From Piromyces finnis (lineage: Eukaryota; Neocallimastigomycota; Neocallimastigomycetes; Neocallimastigales; Neocallimastigaceae), in the NCBI GenBank assembly GCA_002104945.1, contig MCFH01000043.1, positions 372,001 through 436,000 of the forward strand: a stretch of 64,000 nt of DNA, read 5' to 3'. Below, one piece after another: positions 26,190 through 39,486 of this stretch (position 1 is the stretch's first letter; each line of letters opens with the position of its first letter). The notes beneath the pieces are model-generated. The model made no database searches. It was not told the origin of the DNA and saw only the letters and a list, made by a program, of their open reading frames with translations. A program made the translations under genes and the position numbers.

Positions 26190-28394
26190 ATGGTTCAACT
26201 TTCAATTCTTCGCAAAGTCAGTAAGATTTTTAATACAAACCATACGTGTAATACAAATTCAACAAATAGAAGTACATCTTTAACTTATAAGAAAAGTAAT
26301 AAAAGTAATAAAAATAAAAAATCAAATTCAACAAGCAATATGCACGAAATTTTAGAAGAAACAAATAATATTCAAAACCTTATTTATATGGGAGAATGTT
26401 ACCTTTTTGGTAGAAATGGAATTGAAAAGAATGAAGACAATGCTGTAGCTTACTTTAAAGAAGCTGCTGGTAGAAATTATGGACAAGGTGTTATACAAGC
26501 TAAAGTAAGTATAATGGCGAATAGAGTAAAAAAAGTTTAAAAGAAATAAGGATAAGATTTTTAAAAAAATCAAAATATAGAGCGTGGGAATAGATTATAG
26601 AAAATAAAAAAAAAACAGTTTTTTTTTATAAAAAAACCAAAATATAGAACGTGGGAATAGTTTATAGAAAATAAAAAAAAGAGTTAAATGATCTAAAAAT
26701 AAGAATTAAAAAAAAAGATATTAATATAATATATATATATTATTTTTATAAAGGCTCTTTTAGCTTTTTGCTATGAATTTGGTTTGGGTGTACCAGAAAA
26801 TTTTAAATCTGCTGAAGAGTTATATGTTAGCGCAGCTAATGAAAATAATGGTTTAGCTCAGGCACGTTTAGCCTTTTTACGCCGTTATGGTAGACCATGT
26901 GTTAAAATTGATCGTACTGAAGCTGAAAAATGGTTGAATGAAGTCAATCAAAAAGGTTCACAAGCTATTGAATGGATTATCAATGCTGCTACTGTAGAAC
27001 AACATCCAGCTGCTATATATTGCTTAGGTGTTTGTTACCATGATGGTATTGGTGTAGAAAAGAACCCAACTAAGGCTGTTTTTTATTATAAGAGATCAGC
27101 AGAGTTAGGCCAATCTAGAGGTGAAGGTATTTTAGGTTATTGTTATGGTGAAGGTTTTGGTGTTGAAAAGAATGATGAAATTGCCTTTTATTGGTATTAT
27201 AAAGCCGCACAAAAGTGCGAATCAGTATCAATGTATAATATTGCCCATTGTTATGAAGAAGGTATCGGTGTCAGCTGCAATATTAATCAAGCTGTATTAT
27301 GGTACAGAAGATCTGCAGAATTAGGTAATTGTTATGCTCAAAATTCATTAGGTTATATGTATGAAGAAGGCCTTGGTGTAGAAAAGGATGAAAAGGTTGC
27401 TGTTTATTGGTATCAATTATCTGCAGAACAAGGATATCCATGGGCAATGTGTAATTTAGGTTTCTGTCTTCAAAATGCTATCGGTTGTGCAAAGGATGAA
27501 GTAAAGGGTGCCTACTGGTATAAAATGGCTGCTCTTCAAGGTCATTCTAGAGCACAACATAATCTTGGTCATGCCTACCAATATGGTATTGGTGTTGAAA
27601 AGAATATAACGTTAGCTGTTGAATGGTACAGAAAGAGTGCAATTGCAGGAAATGCTTTCGCTCTTCATTCTTTAGGTTATGCCTATCAATACGGATTGGG
27701 TGTAGAGGTAGATGAAGAAAAAGCTGTGAAATATTACAAGGAATCAGCGAATCTTGGTCATCCACCTGCCCAACTTTCACTTGGTTGTTGCTATCGTAAT
27801 GGTGTTGGTGTTACTGCCGATGCAAGTATTGCCTTCCACTGGATTCATATGAGTGCTAGAGGTGGTAATGATTTAGCACAAAATACCCTTGGTCATTTAT
27901 ATGAAGAAGGTATCGGTTGTAAACGTGATATGAGTAAGTCCCTATACTGGTATGAAAAGAGTGCCCAACAAGGTAATATGTGGGCTCAAACTAATCTTGG
28001 TATGCTTTATTCTGAAGGTACTGGTGTTAAGAGAAATCATGCTGAAGCTATTAGATTATATAGATTAGCTGCTAAACAAGGTCATGCTCGTGCCCAAACA
28101 AAACTTGGTCACTATTTATTCTATGGAAGAGGTTGTACACAAAATAGAGATGAGGCATTCTATTGGTATAAAAAAGCTGCTGAAAACAATTCAATATCGG
28201 CTATGTATCATATGGGTTTATGTTATGAATCTGGCTATGGTTGTAAACAAGATCAAGAAGAAGCTGCAAAATGGTTCGAAAAAGCAGCACTTTATGGTGA
28301 TCAAAAGAGTTATGAACGTTTAATTCGTATAGTAGCTAATCCAGCATTAGTGGATGATATATTTAAATATGGTTATGTTGCTCCATGTGCTTAA
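26190..28394 (+). CDS. Sel1-repeat protein, 2 exons, about 651 aa
   Basis: Exon 1 is 26190-26504 and exon 2 is 26754-28394; the donor GTAAGT and acceptor TATAAAG join in phase so that the Sel1 repeat split between them (...GVIQAK + ALLAFCYEFGLGV...) becomes complete. The N-terminal ~50 residues are Asn/Ser/Lys/Thr-rich. About 13-14 Sel1-like repeats follow, each about 36 residues with the pattern A-x-LG-x-x-Y-x-x-G-x-GV-x-x-(D/N)-x-x-x-A-x-x-(W/Y)-(Y/F)-x-x-(S/A)-A. Sel1 repeats form a superhelical scaffold for protein complexes. Fungal relatives include the chitin-synthase activators Chs4/Skt5 and ER-degradation factors, but no signal peptide or C-terminal CAAX box is visible (it ends GYVAPCA), so the specific role is open. 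Confidence 0.93.
26571..26680. repeat. 67-bp-period duplication inside the Sel1-gene intron
   Basis: The segment CAAAATATAGAGCGTGGGAA and its following ~20 bases recur at 26638 with CAAAATATAGAACGTGGGAA. Both copies lie in the 249-nt intron (26505-26753), so the duplication enlarged the intron. Confidence 0.85.
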
Positions 28395-30476
28395 TCGTCC
28401 TACAATATAATCACCTTTTCTATAATATCATAACATTTAAAAAAAGATTTCACTCATAATTTTAACCATTTATATATAAATAACCATATTATTTTCCTTT
28501 AATCATTAATTAATATATCATCAACTTATCGATTTTATTTCTCTTAATATACTTTCTAATTTAATATTTGAACATAGATTATTCCTTTTTTTTTTTTATA
28601 TAATTTTGATTAATATAAAACAACATTATTAAGCAATCTAATTTATATATTAATCAAAGATATTAAAAAATAGTAAACATACCAATATTTTTTTTTTATA
28701 ATTTCTATTTCCTTTTTTTTTCTCACATAAAAAGGAACAAAAAAAAAAAAAAAACAATAACAACAACAATGGTAACGAATATCGAAAATACAAAAAAATG
28801 TTAAAAAAAAATATAATTACTATTTTAAAAAAAAAAAAACTTTAAATTGTTTTTCATTTTAATTTTATTGTTTTAATATATTTTGCTTTTTTTTTTTTTT
28901 TTTTTATTTTTTAAATGTCATAACTATCCTTTTTTAATTACCTTTTTTTTTATTTATTATATTGTGGATAAACATACCATACTTTAACATAAACCACGTC
29001 CACATTCTTTTTTTTTTTTTAAAAAAAAAATTGGTTTTAAAATGAATGTGAAATCAATTTTTTTTTATTTTTATATATATATCTATCATTTTTATGTTAT
29101 TTTTAATAATAATAAAAAAAAAAAAAACAATAAAATTAATAAAATTTATATTTTTATTAAAAAACAATTTTCTACCAAAAGCGTGTATTTTGTATTGTTA
29201 AAAATAAAGGGATAAAAACCTAGTTTTCAATATAAAATAACCCTTTTTTTTTTTTTGTAAAAAAGTTTTTAAAGAATGGTTAGCAAACAATATAAAAAAA
29301 AGTTTGTCATTTGCCAAAATAAATTTTAAAATTTTTTTTTTTTTTTTTTAGATTAGGCAGGTAGGTAGAAAGATAAAAAAAAAAAAAAAATAAATATAAT
29401 AAAAACTGGATTTTTAATTCCCTTTTTTTTTTTTTTTTATTATAATAATTATTTTTTTTTTTTAAAGTTTTTTTAATTCTTTTAATATCCATTATAAATA
29501 AAATATTACTAATATTTAGGTTAAAAAAAAAAAAAAAGCTGCATTAATTTATAAAAAAATTATGTTTTTTTTTTTTTTCAACTCTTATTTTGTAACTCTT
29601 TTGAAAAAAAAAAAATTACTGTTTTCAATTATACAAAAAATTAAAAAAAAAAAAAAAAAAAAAAAAATTAACGAAACAATAGTTTGCAAAAAAAAAAAAA
29701 AAAATTAAGATTCTTTTTATTATTTATTTATATTATTATTATTTTTTTTTTAATTATTTAATTCATTTATTCGGTATATTTTGGTCATACTACAATACTT
29801 TTTTTTTTTTTTTTAAATAAATTAAGTAGATAAAAAAAAAATTAGAACAGCATAGAATAGAAATATTAGGTTGTATTAAATTAGGCTTAGGATATTAATA
29901 TACATTTTTTTTTTTTAAAAAAAAACTAATTTTTTTATTGTTTAGTATATATATACTATATATTCTATGATGAGATGATGATACGATGATATATTTTTGC
30001 AAGTTGGTATCTAGTGCGTTAAGAAGATTTTGTTGTATATAAATAAATTTAATAAATAAATAATTATTATTTAAATATAATTTTTTTTAATATTAATATG
30101 GATATTGATAAATAATATTGATATATATATATTTCTTTAAAGTGTGAAATAGTTTTAATATTGATAATTAATAGGGATAGTTATAATATTTGTTTTTTTT
30201 TTCCTTTTCTTTCTGTGTTATTTATTTATTTATTTGATAATATGGTTTATGATAACCTTTTTTTTTTTTAATATCTTTTTTTTGATATCATGATTAATGA
30301 TTAATAATAGCTTTTTTTTTTAAATAGTTATATATATATTTTTTTTCTTTTTTAAATAATATCTATTATTAATATCTATTATTATTTTGGAATACGATGG
30401 AAAGGCCACTAAAAAAAAAAAAACATTAATATTTTTTTTCTTTAGTATTTTTTTTTTAATTTTTTGCAACTTTTTT
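28395..30476. other. Convergent intergenic region
   Basis: Two kb between the 3' ends of the Sel1-repeat gene (+) and the hydrolase gene (-). It is unusually dense in A and T homopolymers of 10-26 bases. I see no gene; the open frame at 29307-29492 (-) is a Lys/Phe artefact. Confidence 0.6.
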
Positions 30477-32123
30477 TTAATTTTCTTCTTGAATTAATTT
30501 ATTTAAATTTTTTATGATTTCATCATTATGTTGGAAAAGAAAATCTTTATGCTTTCCGGTTATTTTTATTATTTCATTTGAAATGGATTCATCACCAACA
30601 TCTGTTTGAAGTTTTTGATAATTTGGTAGGGAATCACAACGTTCTGTACTAATAAAATTAAGAAGGGTCATATTTTTAGGATATTTCATATTGTGAATCA
30701 TACCAAGATTATAGTCGATTTTACGACCTTCATTTCTTATAGATTTATTAAATCCTTTATTAAGTTCAATATTTGTAAACATTTCTTTTTCATCATCGGT
30801 ATAGGTGTAGTTAGATGGATTCATTAATGGAACAATTAAATAATCATTATTTAGAGTAGAGGCCATACGATTATAACCAATTATATTTTTAATATGATCG
30901 GAATTTACTGTTTTGTAGAGTGAATCTACCTCTGTTTTCATGGATTCTTCAATTTTTGGTACAATCGTATCAAAACCGATAGCTCCTTTAACTTCATTTG
31001 AATATTTATTAGAATAATACAAGGAATACATTCCTCCTAAAGAATGGGCCATTAAATAATAATCCTTTAATTTAAGTTGTTCAATGCAACTATGCAATTC
31101 TGTAACAATATTTTCAATGGTTCTTTCTTCATTAACAATATCAGATAAACCATAACCAAATGGTTCTATCGTAATTACTTTATAAGTTTTAGATAAAAGT
31201 TCAGTTAATGGTTTATAGTAAATTACAGGAGAAGGAATATTATAATCGGATAAAAGAACAATGGATGGTTCATTGGATTCTCCTACAATGTCTATTACCA
31301 TATTATGACCATTCACATCCATTGAAGTACCATAATTATAGGATTGAACCTTTAAATCCTCAAATATATAACATGTGACATTAAAGAAAATGTAAACGGA
31401 TAAAATAATACCAATGAGACTTGAAATAATTTTTATTATTTCTCTTATTTTACTCTTTTTTTTTTTAAGGGTATCTTTCTTTAAATTATTTTTTTGTTTT
31501 TTTGGATTGTTTTCCTCAAGAATATGAGTTATATCAATCTCACGTTTTGAATCATCATCATCATCATCATCATCACCATCAAGGGTTATTTCATCTTCTT
31601 GTTTTAATATTGCTACTTCTTCTTCTTCTTCTATTAAATCTTCATCAATATCAATGGTAATATCATCTTTTATTAAAGATTTTTCTTGATTTGAATTATC
31701 ATTGACATCAAGGGTGATACCGTCTTCTTTTTTTAAGTATTTGAATTGTTTTAAATTGAAAAGACTATTTCTTTTTGTATCTTGTTCTTCTTGTTTTGAT
31801 AGATCATCAACTTTAATTTGTATACCATCTTTGGGTAAAAGAGTATCTTGATTAATATAACTATCATCAACTTCAAGTGTTATATCAGATTCTCTTTTTC
31901 GATTTCTTTCATATTCTTTTAAAGAATCTATCATTTCAATTTCTTGTTTTAAACTTTTTTCTTGACTTGACTTGTCAATACTTTCAGTTTCTTGTTTTAA
32001 ACTTGTTTGTTGTTTTGAATCATTTTCTATAGTGTCAGATGTTAAGTCAACTTCTTTTTTTATTTTATTTTTTTCCTGTATTAAATCTATTTTCAATGTT
32101 ATATCTGTTGGTTTTGTATCCAT
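30477..32123 (-). CDS. Membrane-anchored alpha/beta-hydrolase with acidic repeat N-terminus, 548 aa
   Basis: Residues 1-220 are a charged, low-complexity region with a degenerate repeat around D-I-T-L-x-V-D-D (DITLKID, DITLEVDD, IQIKVDD, ITLDVND, ITIDIDE, ITLDGDD), followed by a Lys-rich stretch and one membrane helix (about 228-254). The rest is an alpha/beta-hydrolase fold: core strand SIVLLSDYN, then VITIEPFGYGLSD (the usual G-x-G-x-S region), the nucleophile elbow MAHSLGG with Ser361, and a C-terminal HKDFLFQHNDEI that probably holds the catalytic His. The expected order (positive-inside Lys cluster, then helix) suggests a type II protein, with the hydrolase in the lumen or outside. Substrate cannot be told; esterase, lipase or peptidase are all possible. 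Single exon, complete. Confidence 0.88.
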   Translation of the reverse strand: MDTKPTDITLKIDLIQEKNKIKKEVDLTSDTIENDSKQQTSLKQETESIDKSSQEKSLKQEIEMIDSLKEYERNRKRESDITLEVDDSYINQDTLLPKDGIQIKVDDLSKQEEQDTKRNSLFNLKQFKYLKKEDGITLDVNDNSNQEKSLIKDDITIDIDEDLIEEEEEVAILKQEDEITLDGDDDDDDDDSKREIDITHILEENNPKKQKNNLKKDTLKKKKSKIREIIKIISSLIGIILSVYIFFNVTCYIFEDLKVQSYNYGTSMDVNGHNMVIDIVGESNEPSIVLLSDYNIPSPVIYYKPLTELLSKTYKVITIEPFGYGLSDIVNEERTIENIVTELHSCIEQLKLKDYYLMAHSLGGMYSLYYSNKYSNEVKGAIGFDTIVPKIEESMKTEVDSLYKTVNSDHIKNIIGYNRMASTLNNDYLIVPLMNPSNYTYTDDEKEMFTNIELNKGFNKSIRNEGRKIDYNLGMIHNMKYPKNMTLLNFISTERCDSLPNYQKLQTDVGDESISNEIIKITGKHKDFLFQHNDEIIKNLNKLIQEEN

Positions 32124-33868
32124 TTTTTCTTTTTATTTTTAGTTTTTTTTTTTAACTTTTGTGGGTAGGTAGGTGTGTTTTTTTTCCTTTCTTTTTTTTG
32201 TTTCAATATGAAATTTCTTCTTCCCTTCAACTTTTTATATAAAAAATTTTTAGGAAAAAAATAATAAAATTTTTAATTTCATTTTTCACCAATCATCTTT
32301 CAATTTTAATTATTGAAAAATGGAAATTGAAATTTAAAAAATTCATATGAAAATTATAAAAAAATTTCTATTTAAAATTTTATTTTATATTAAATTTATT
32401 ATTTTTAATTTTTTTTATTTTTACTTTAAAAAATCTTTAATATTTTCATTATATAATATATAAAACAATTTATTATGAATATATTCCAATATATATTAAT
32501 TTTAATTAATTATTTTATCTATATTAAAATAGAATTAAAATTAATTAACTTTATTTTTTAATTATTAAATATTTGTGTAACCTTCATTAAATACTTGACA
32601 GTTTTTTTAAAATGGCAAAATTCTCTTCTACAAATGGTGGTTGGGTTAAAATTATATTCTTGTATAATTCTCTGCTTGTAAAAAAAAAAAAAAAATAGAA
32701 ATGGTTCTTAAATATATTTATTTTTCTTTTACTATTGTAATAGTTAAAAAAAAGAGAAATAAAAAAAAAGATTAAAAATAATAGTTTTTAATTTTATTTA
32801 AAATTTAAAATATTAATAATTTAAAATATTAATTAATTTTTAATTTATTTACTTATTTTTTCTTTATATTAATACTTGGGATGATTTGAATGAATTATTT
32901 TTTTTTTAAAAAAAGTGGAATGATGTTACATGTTGCTTTAGAAAAAAAAAAAAAAAAGATGCACAATAATGTATAATTGTATGTGTAAAGAAAAACTAGA
33001 GATGAAACTATTTCCTTAATTATTCTAAGAAAAAAAAAATAAAATGAAGTAATTTAGAATGGATAGTAATTATAAATATAGAATGATTTACTTTTTTATT
33101 ATCTTGTATTAGCATTCTTTTACAGATGAAGAAGGCATCACTTTATTTTAATAATAACAGATAATAACAGATAATAATAATTCAATTCAAATATTATCAT
33201 ACTATTCAATCAAAACCAAAATGCAACATTATAATGGAATAAATTAGAAAAAGTTCTACCAAACTTTGAATAAAAAAAAGAATTTTTATTTAATAATTAA
33301 AAAGTTTTTTTTTTTTTTTTTTTTTAAATCTCATTTCTTTTTTAATTTATATTTCATTTAACATAAATGATTTGATTTCTAGAAATTTAAAGATTTTTTT
33401 TTTTTTAAAAGATAAATAATACTTATAATCAATCCATTCTATTGTATTATAGAATAGAAAAATTAAAAAGGTATTATAATCCTATATAAATAGTATAAAT
33501 ATATATAAATAGTGGTTTTATACTAAATAAAAAGGAAGAAGAAGAAAACAAAGAAAAATTACTATTCTATTGAAATTTTTTTTTTCTTTAATTATATTTT
33601 TAAATTTTATTTTATTAATAAAAGTATTATTATTTTATCATTAGTAATGTATGAAAAAAAAAAAAAAAGTTTACTATTGAAATTTTTTTATATTATTTAA
33701 TTATTAAGTGTTAAAGTAAATTTATAATTACTTTTTTTTTTTTGGTAGTAATCTAATTAATAAAAAAGATTTTTTTTTTTTTAAATATTTCAAGGTATAT
33801 TAATAAATATTATAGGTATAAAAAAGAAATTTTATATAATCTATATATATATTTTATTGAAGCTTCAA
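32124..33868. other. Intergenic, nothing recognised
   Basis: Between the hydrolase start and the transporter 3' end, both on the minus strand. A/T-rich with homopolymers; the hydrolase promoter should lie just above 32123. No gene or RNA was recognised. Confidence 0.6.
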
Positions 33869-36800
33869 TTAATAGTATGGATGTTTAACAAAATCTAAAA
33901 AGACATCATCCAAAGAAGATTCTGTAACAATATAATCATTAATTTTATTTTCACTTTTAGCTTGTTCCAATTTTTCAAATAATCGACCAACTTGATATTT
34001 CTTTTCAATGTAATATTTAAATCGATTGCTGGTTTCTTGTTCAACTGTATAGTCAACTTTACTAAAGATAGAACTTGGATTCTTAAAGATTTCTTCTTCA
34101 ACTTCTCTTGGTCTATTAGTTTCCACATCTAAAATAAATTTATTGGCATAGGTTAAAACTAAGGACTCTGGAGAACCAATACAACGTAATTTACCATCAA
34201 GTAAAATGGTTAAACGATCACAAAGGGCTTCAGCTTCTTCCATAGAATGGGTAGTCATAATAATTGAGGATTGTTGTTTATTTTTAATATCTTTAATTAT
34301 ATTCCATACAAAACGACGAGTAAATGGATCCATACCTGCTGTAGGTTCATCCATAATAATGAATTCCGGATTACCACAAATAGCTATTAAGACAGATAAT
34401 TTACGCTTGGTACCACCACTTAAATATTTTACCTTTTTATTTTGATGTTCTTCCAAGTCACAGTAACGAATGTATTGTTTGGCAACTGCCTTTAATTCTG
34501 ATCTGGAATAACCTCTTAATTCTAAATAAAACTCTAAATGTTCTTTTACGGTTAAATCACTCCAAAGAATGTCTTTTTGATCACAATAACCTAATTGTAA
34601 TCTACGAATATCTTTTACATTAACATCATGATACCTAACACTACCATAATCAGGTGAAAGTGATTTTGTTAATATATTAAGCGTGGTTGATTTACCTACA
34701 CCATTTGGTCCTAATAAACCAAAACATTCATTTGATTGAACATGGAATGTAATATTATCTATAATCGTTTTATAATGACCTTCTAATTTTTCCTTATTTT
34801 TGTTTTTAAATGTTTTTTGAAGATTACTAACAGTGATGGGATATTCTTCTTCATGACGTTTTACCAATAAATATTCATCATAGACATTCTTGTCATGGTT
34901 AGATAAAAATTCTTCATTATCATCCATCATCTCTTTGGTGGTTAAGCCAGTATTAAAGATGACTTTGTTCTTTCTATTGTCTAATATAATTAAAAGAATA
35001 AAGTAAACAATAATAGAAATACCTACAGCAGCAAACGTTAGAATGATTCCTTGATCTAGGTCTAAATAACTTTCAAGGGTTATTGGATATTGACTTGGAT
35101 TAATACTATTTAAAATTTTTATCCATGAAAGCGCATTAATATTGGAAATAATACCATAAGGTGGATATACAAGGGATATACCAATTTGAATCCAAAGAGC
35201 TGGCCCTTTAATAATTGATGTTAAATCTTCTTTATCATTAAAGAAGATGGAAATAACAGAATTAGCTAAATAACCAAACATAATGAAAAGAAGGTTTATG
35301 ATTGGAATGTAGGAATAGGCTGTTTCTGCTTTCTTAAATAAGAAACTTAAACAATATTGGAAGAGAAGAGTGCCCAAAATACTATTGTATATAAATATCA
35401 TTAGGTTTATACAATATTTAATTAGTATATATGAAAATAACGAATTAGTATGAATTATTGAAATGTAATAAAAATTTAATATTTTTTTATGAAAAAGAAA
35501 AAAAAAAAAAGTAATAAAAATGAATTAAAAATATATATTTATATATAGATCTTTGAAAAAAGAGGGAATAAATAAAAAAAAATTTAACATAAATATTAAA
35601 TTTTTTTTTATCTTACCAAGCAATAAAAGTTGCTACCATAATAATAATAGCATAGATATTAAGGAAAGGTTCGTATTTACACAAGATAGCAATACCAAGG
35701 ATTAAAGCACAAGTAATAACACAAAATAGACCATCGGTAAATAAAAGAGAAAACCAATAAGTTTTACTATTAATACCATTAAGATGAAGTTGTTTGACAA
35801 TTAATCCTTTTCTATCTTTCACGGCCAAGGTACCATATTTAATAATACTAAGAATTAAAATAACACCAATTATCATACCTGTTATATTTAAAATCATTTG
35901 ATGACTTAATAAATTATAGTATGGGAATGGATGAGATTTTACTGTTAGGACAGTATCCTTTTGAATAGAATGTAATAAAAGATTAGAGGCATGGTTTATA
36001 CTGGTTGGTACCATATGAACATTACTTTCATTATAATAAATAAAGAAGGTATAATTATTAAAATTGGCAATACCCGTAACGGATGCTGCATAATCTTTAT
36101 TACGAATAGGTGAATTAACATTATTAAATTCCCAAACACTATTGTATTCAACATTTCTGAAAGGTGAAAAAGTTTCATAGAATGATTTTTCTAAATTAGA
36201 ATCATTAATGTCGAAATTCCAACGTTCATTTTGATAAATGGTGTAAGGGGAAAGTTCCTTTTCTTTAAATTCTATTAAATCATTACTTTTTACATAGGTT
36301 AATCCGTAGAAAAGACCAGCTGATAAAAGAGCAGGAAGAACAATAGTATTGAAAAGGAACATTAAATTTCTTAAATAAAGCTTAAATCTTAAACTAATCA
36401 TTTTAATAAACTTTCTAAATCCAGAAACATCTTTACGAGAGGTTGCTTGTGGTAAAGAAGCGTAATCCTTAATCATTAGACCATCATTTTCATTTACATT
36501 TTCTTTTGTATTACCATATTTATTAAGTTCTTTTTGATTTGGTGAATCCTTTTCGGTAAGTTGAATAAATAATTCTTCCAAAGAAGGTGATTTAATGGCA
36601 TATTTTCTGATGATATGATGATTTTCACGACTATTTAAAGCTTTAAAAAGATCCTTAAAGTAGGGTGTGGTGTCAATCGGTAGCTTCCAACTGTAAAAGA
36701 TTTCATCATTTTTAATGCCAATTTGTCTCGAAGATTGACCATCAAATATAGCAGAAGGAATAAATGTTTGAACAATTTCATGGGCAGCTTCTGGATTTGC

Positions 36801-39486
36801 AGTTCTAATATTTAAACGATACATCATATTATAATGATTTTTTAAGTAAACACTAGAACCTAAACAACGAATAACACCATTTGATAAAATAAGTTTACGA
36901 TCAGCTAAAATATCAGCTTCATCCATATAATGAGTCGTCATGAAAATAATTTTATCATTTTTCATAGAAGAGAGTAATTCCCATACATTTCTCCTTGATA
37001 CTGGATCAAGACCGGTAGTAGGTTCATCTAAAAATACGTACCTTGGATTACCTAATAAAGCAATAGCAACACATAATTTTCTTTTTTGACCTCCACTAAG
37101 ATTTTCAACTTTAGAATCCTTTCTCTTATACAAATCAACTTTTGTTAAAATATCTCTTACATTAACAATAGTATTTTTTAAGCCACTAAATATATTGATA
37201 TTTTCTTCTACAGTCAAATGATCAAATAAAATATTCTCTTGAGTACAAATACCTAATTAGAGAATTTTAAATAAAATTGTTAGAATACGGTTTTAATTTT
37301 TTTTTAATGGAATAAAAAAAAATTGCATTTATATTTTTAATTATTAATAATATTATTATCTATATTTAATATTTAATGAATAAAATTATTGATCTTTTTT
37401 CTATTTATTTTAATTTTGGTCAAGATATGTCTTTTTTTTTTAAATTATTAATACAATTATTCAAATTGCTTTATTCATTTTTAAATTTTAATAAAAAATT
37501 TATGAAGAATATAAAATTTACTTACCCATTTGTTGTCTAATTTCAGTTTTACAACTTTCAAATTCTTGTTCATCATAAATAATAATACCATTATTTGGTT
37601 GGATTAAACCGGTCATAATATTTACAAGTGTAGATTTACCTGCACCATTATGACCTAATAAACAAAAGATTTCATTTCGGTAGGCTTCGAAGGAAACATC
37701 ATTAAGAGCCAAGAATTTTTTATTGTGACTTTTAAATTCTTTATAAATATTTTTAACTTCCACACGAATTCTTTCTTGTCCTTGATAATCTTCAATATTT
37801 TCATTGTAAACATTTTCATTTTGATTATAACAATTTCTACCGATTCTAGATCTTCTCCAAGCAAGGAAGCTTTGATTTTCTTCAGAGAAATGGGCATCAA
37901 ATATTAATGCTAATATAAAGTAAAAGACAACATTCCATGCTAAAATAATAATTGAAATAAAAATATCTTTATTCATGAAAATATCTATAAAACCAATCGA
38001 ATCTTTGTTATTAAGGTCAAATAATTTTTCAAATAACATTCCTAAGGATATAGGAGACATAAATGCAGAAGCAATTAATTTAACGAGAGGAGAACTCCAT
38101 TTAAATATAATATAGGTTGTTGAAAATAGTGAAAATGTAATATCAGCAACGGAATAAGCTGTCTTTGCATTATCAAAGAAAGTGGAAAACAATAAAGTGA
38201 AATTTATTATAGTAGTGGCATATAGACAAAGAACAATTAATATGACCAAGGCTATATATAATTTTACAATTTTAAAGAGGAAAAGAACAGCAACCAGTAA
38301 AATAGCCATTAAATATAAATATAAAATATTTGATATAACCCATGAAAGCCAGAATGAGGATGGATGCATTCCTATAATCATTAAATAAGACTTTATTTTT
38401 CTTTCTTTTTCAGATACGATTAATTGAATCGTCGTTACCATTGGAAATAAAAAGAGTATTGTAATAAGAAAGAATACAATATTACTACTAAATGATTGTT
38501 TTGTTTTTTTTGGAGTATTTGTTTCTGGTAATTTACCAATATTTGCTTTAATATTTATAGATTTATTATTTGTAATTAATTGAATAAGTGATTGATCAAC
38601 TGCTACTTGAATTGGTGAAAATACTGAAAGATAGTTTGTTGTGTTATCACTTGATAATAAAGAATTGTAATCTTCTTCATCGGCAATAGGATTAGGTATA
38701 GAACTACTATCTACTCTTATCGTATATGATTTTAAATCTGGATGTATAATAATACCTGCAAGAAGAGAATTTGGATTATTTAAATAGTATTTTTCCATGG
38801 TTTCATCACTATCAAAAATTATTGATTTTACCATAGTTCTTTCAAAAATACTATTGCTCATAATAGAGTTGATAATATTTTCATTATTTCCTGGTACTAC
38901 AAATCCAATTTTACTGGTTTGGTCATTGAACAATAACGGGTTAGTTATAAAATTTGAACTTATATCCTGTGCTTCAGTTAAAAATTTTTGTGAATCATTT
39001 TTGTTGGTGTCTGAAGTAAAATTAGTTTTTCCCAATATTTTAAAAACAAAGACTTTATATATATATATATAAAGAATATATATTTGTGTATTATCCAAAT
39101 AAATAAAAAAATAATCAAAATATTATATATTTGTATATATTTATATATTATAAAATAAATAGAAAAACATATTTTTATTTTTTAAAAAAAGTCATTATAT
39201 AAAAGTAACTACTTTGATATTTAAAACATATATAGTTTTTGTTATTTTTTTTTTACCTGTATAAAAAGATACTATAATGAAATTGATAAATTCAAGAAAG
39301 AAATTCTTTTTATCCTTTTTCTTATAAAGGAAGTTTTTATTAATTAATGTTTTTAATTGCTTATAATATAAACCCTATTTACATAAATTTACAAAAATAA
39401 AAATATAATTCTTTTTGTTAAAAAAAAAAAAAGGAAAGAGTTTTAATGCATATATAATATTTATTAAGAATTATCCTTCATACCAT
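33869..39486 (-). CDS. ABCA-family full-length ABC transporter, 5 exons, about 1598 aa
   Basis: Exons: 39486-39484 (only the ATG), 39374-39257, 39052-37526, 37252-35617 and 35381-33869; all phases close. Layout is TMD1-NBD1-TMD2-NBD2. The first membrane helix is split by intron 2 (FLEFINFIIVSFYT + VFVFKILG); a large extracellular loop follows, then helices with the ABCA-type EKERKIK-S-YLMIIGM motif. NBD1 has Walker A GHNGAGKST (Lys513), signature LSGGQ (601-605) and Walker B FLDEP (Asp625-Glu626). NBD2 has GPNGVGKST (Lys1325), LSGGT (1415-1418) and IIMDEP (1439-1440). Both sites look competent. ABCA proteins move lipids or related molecules across membranes; anaerobic-fungal ones are uncharacterised to my knowledge. 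The ATG-only first exon is an inference: the upstream ATG is directly followed by GTATGA, and exon 2 has no Met of its own. Confidence 0.93.

Noticed and set aside
33869-39098. Reading the three long ABC-transporter frames as three separate half-transporters
   Set aside because: Introns between them keep phase and unite split motifs (ATGG + GTATTTGT; GCTTG + TATTTTGG); together they make one standard ABCA protein with two complete nucleotide-binding domains.
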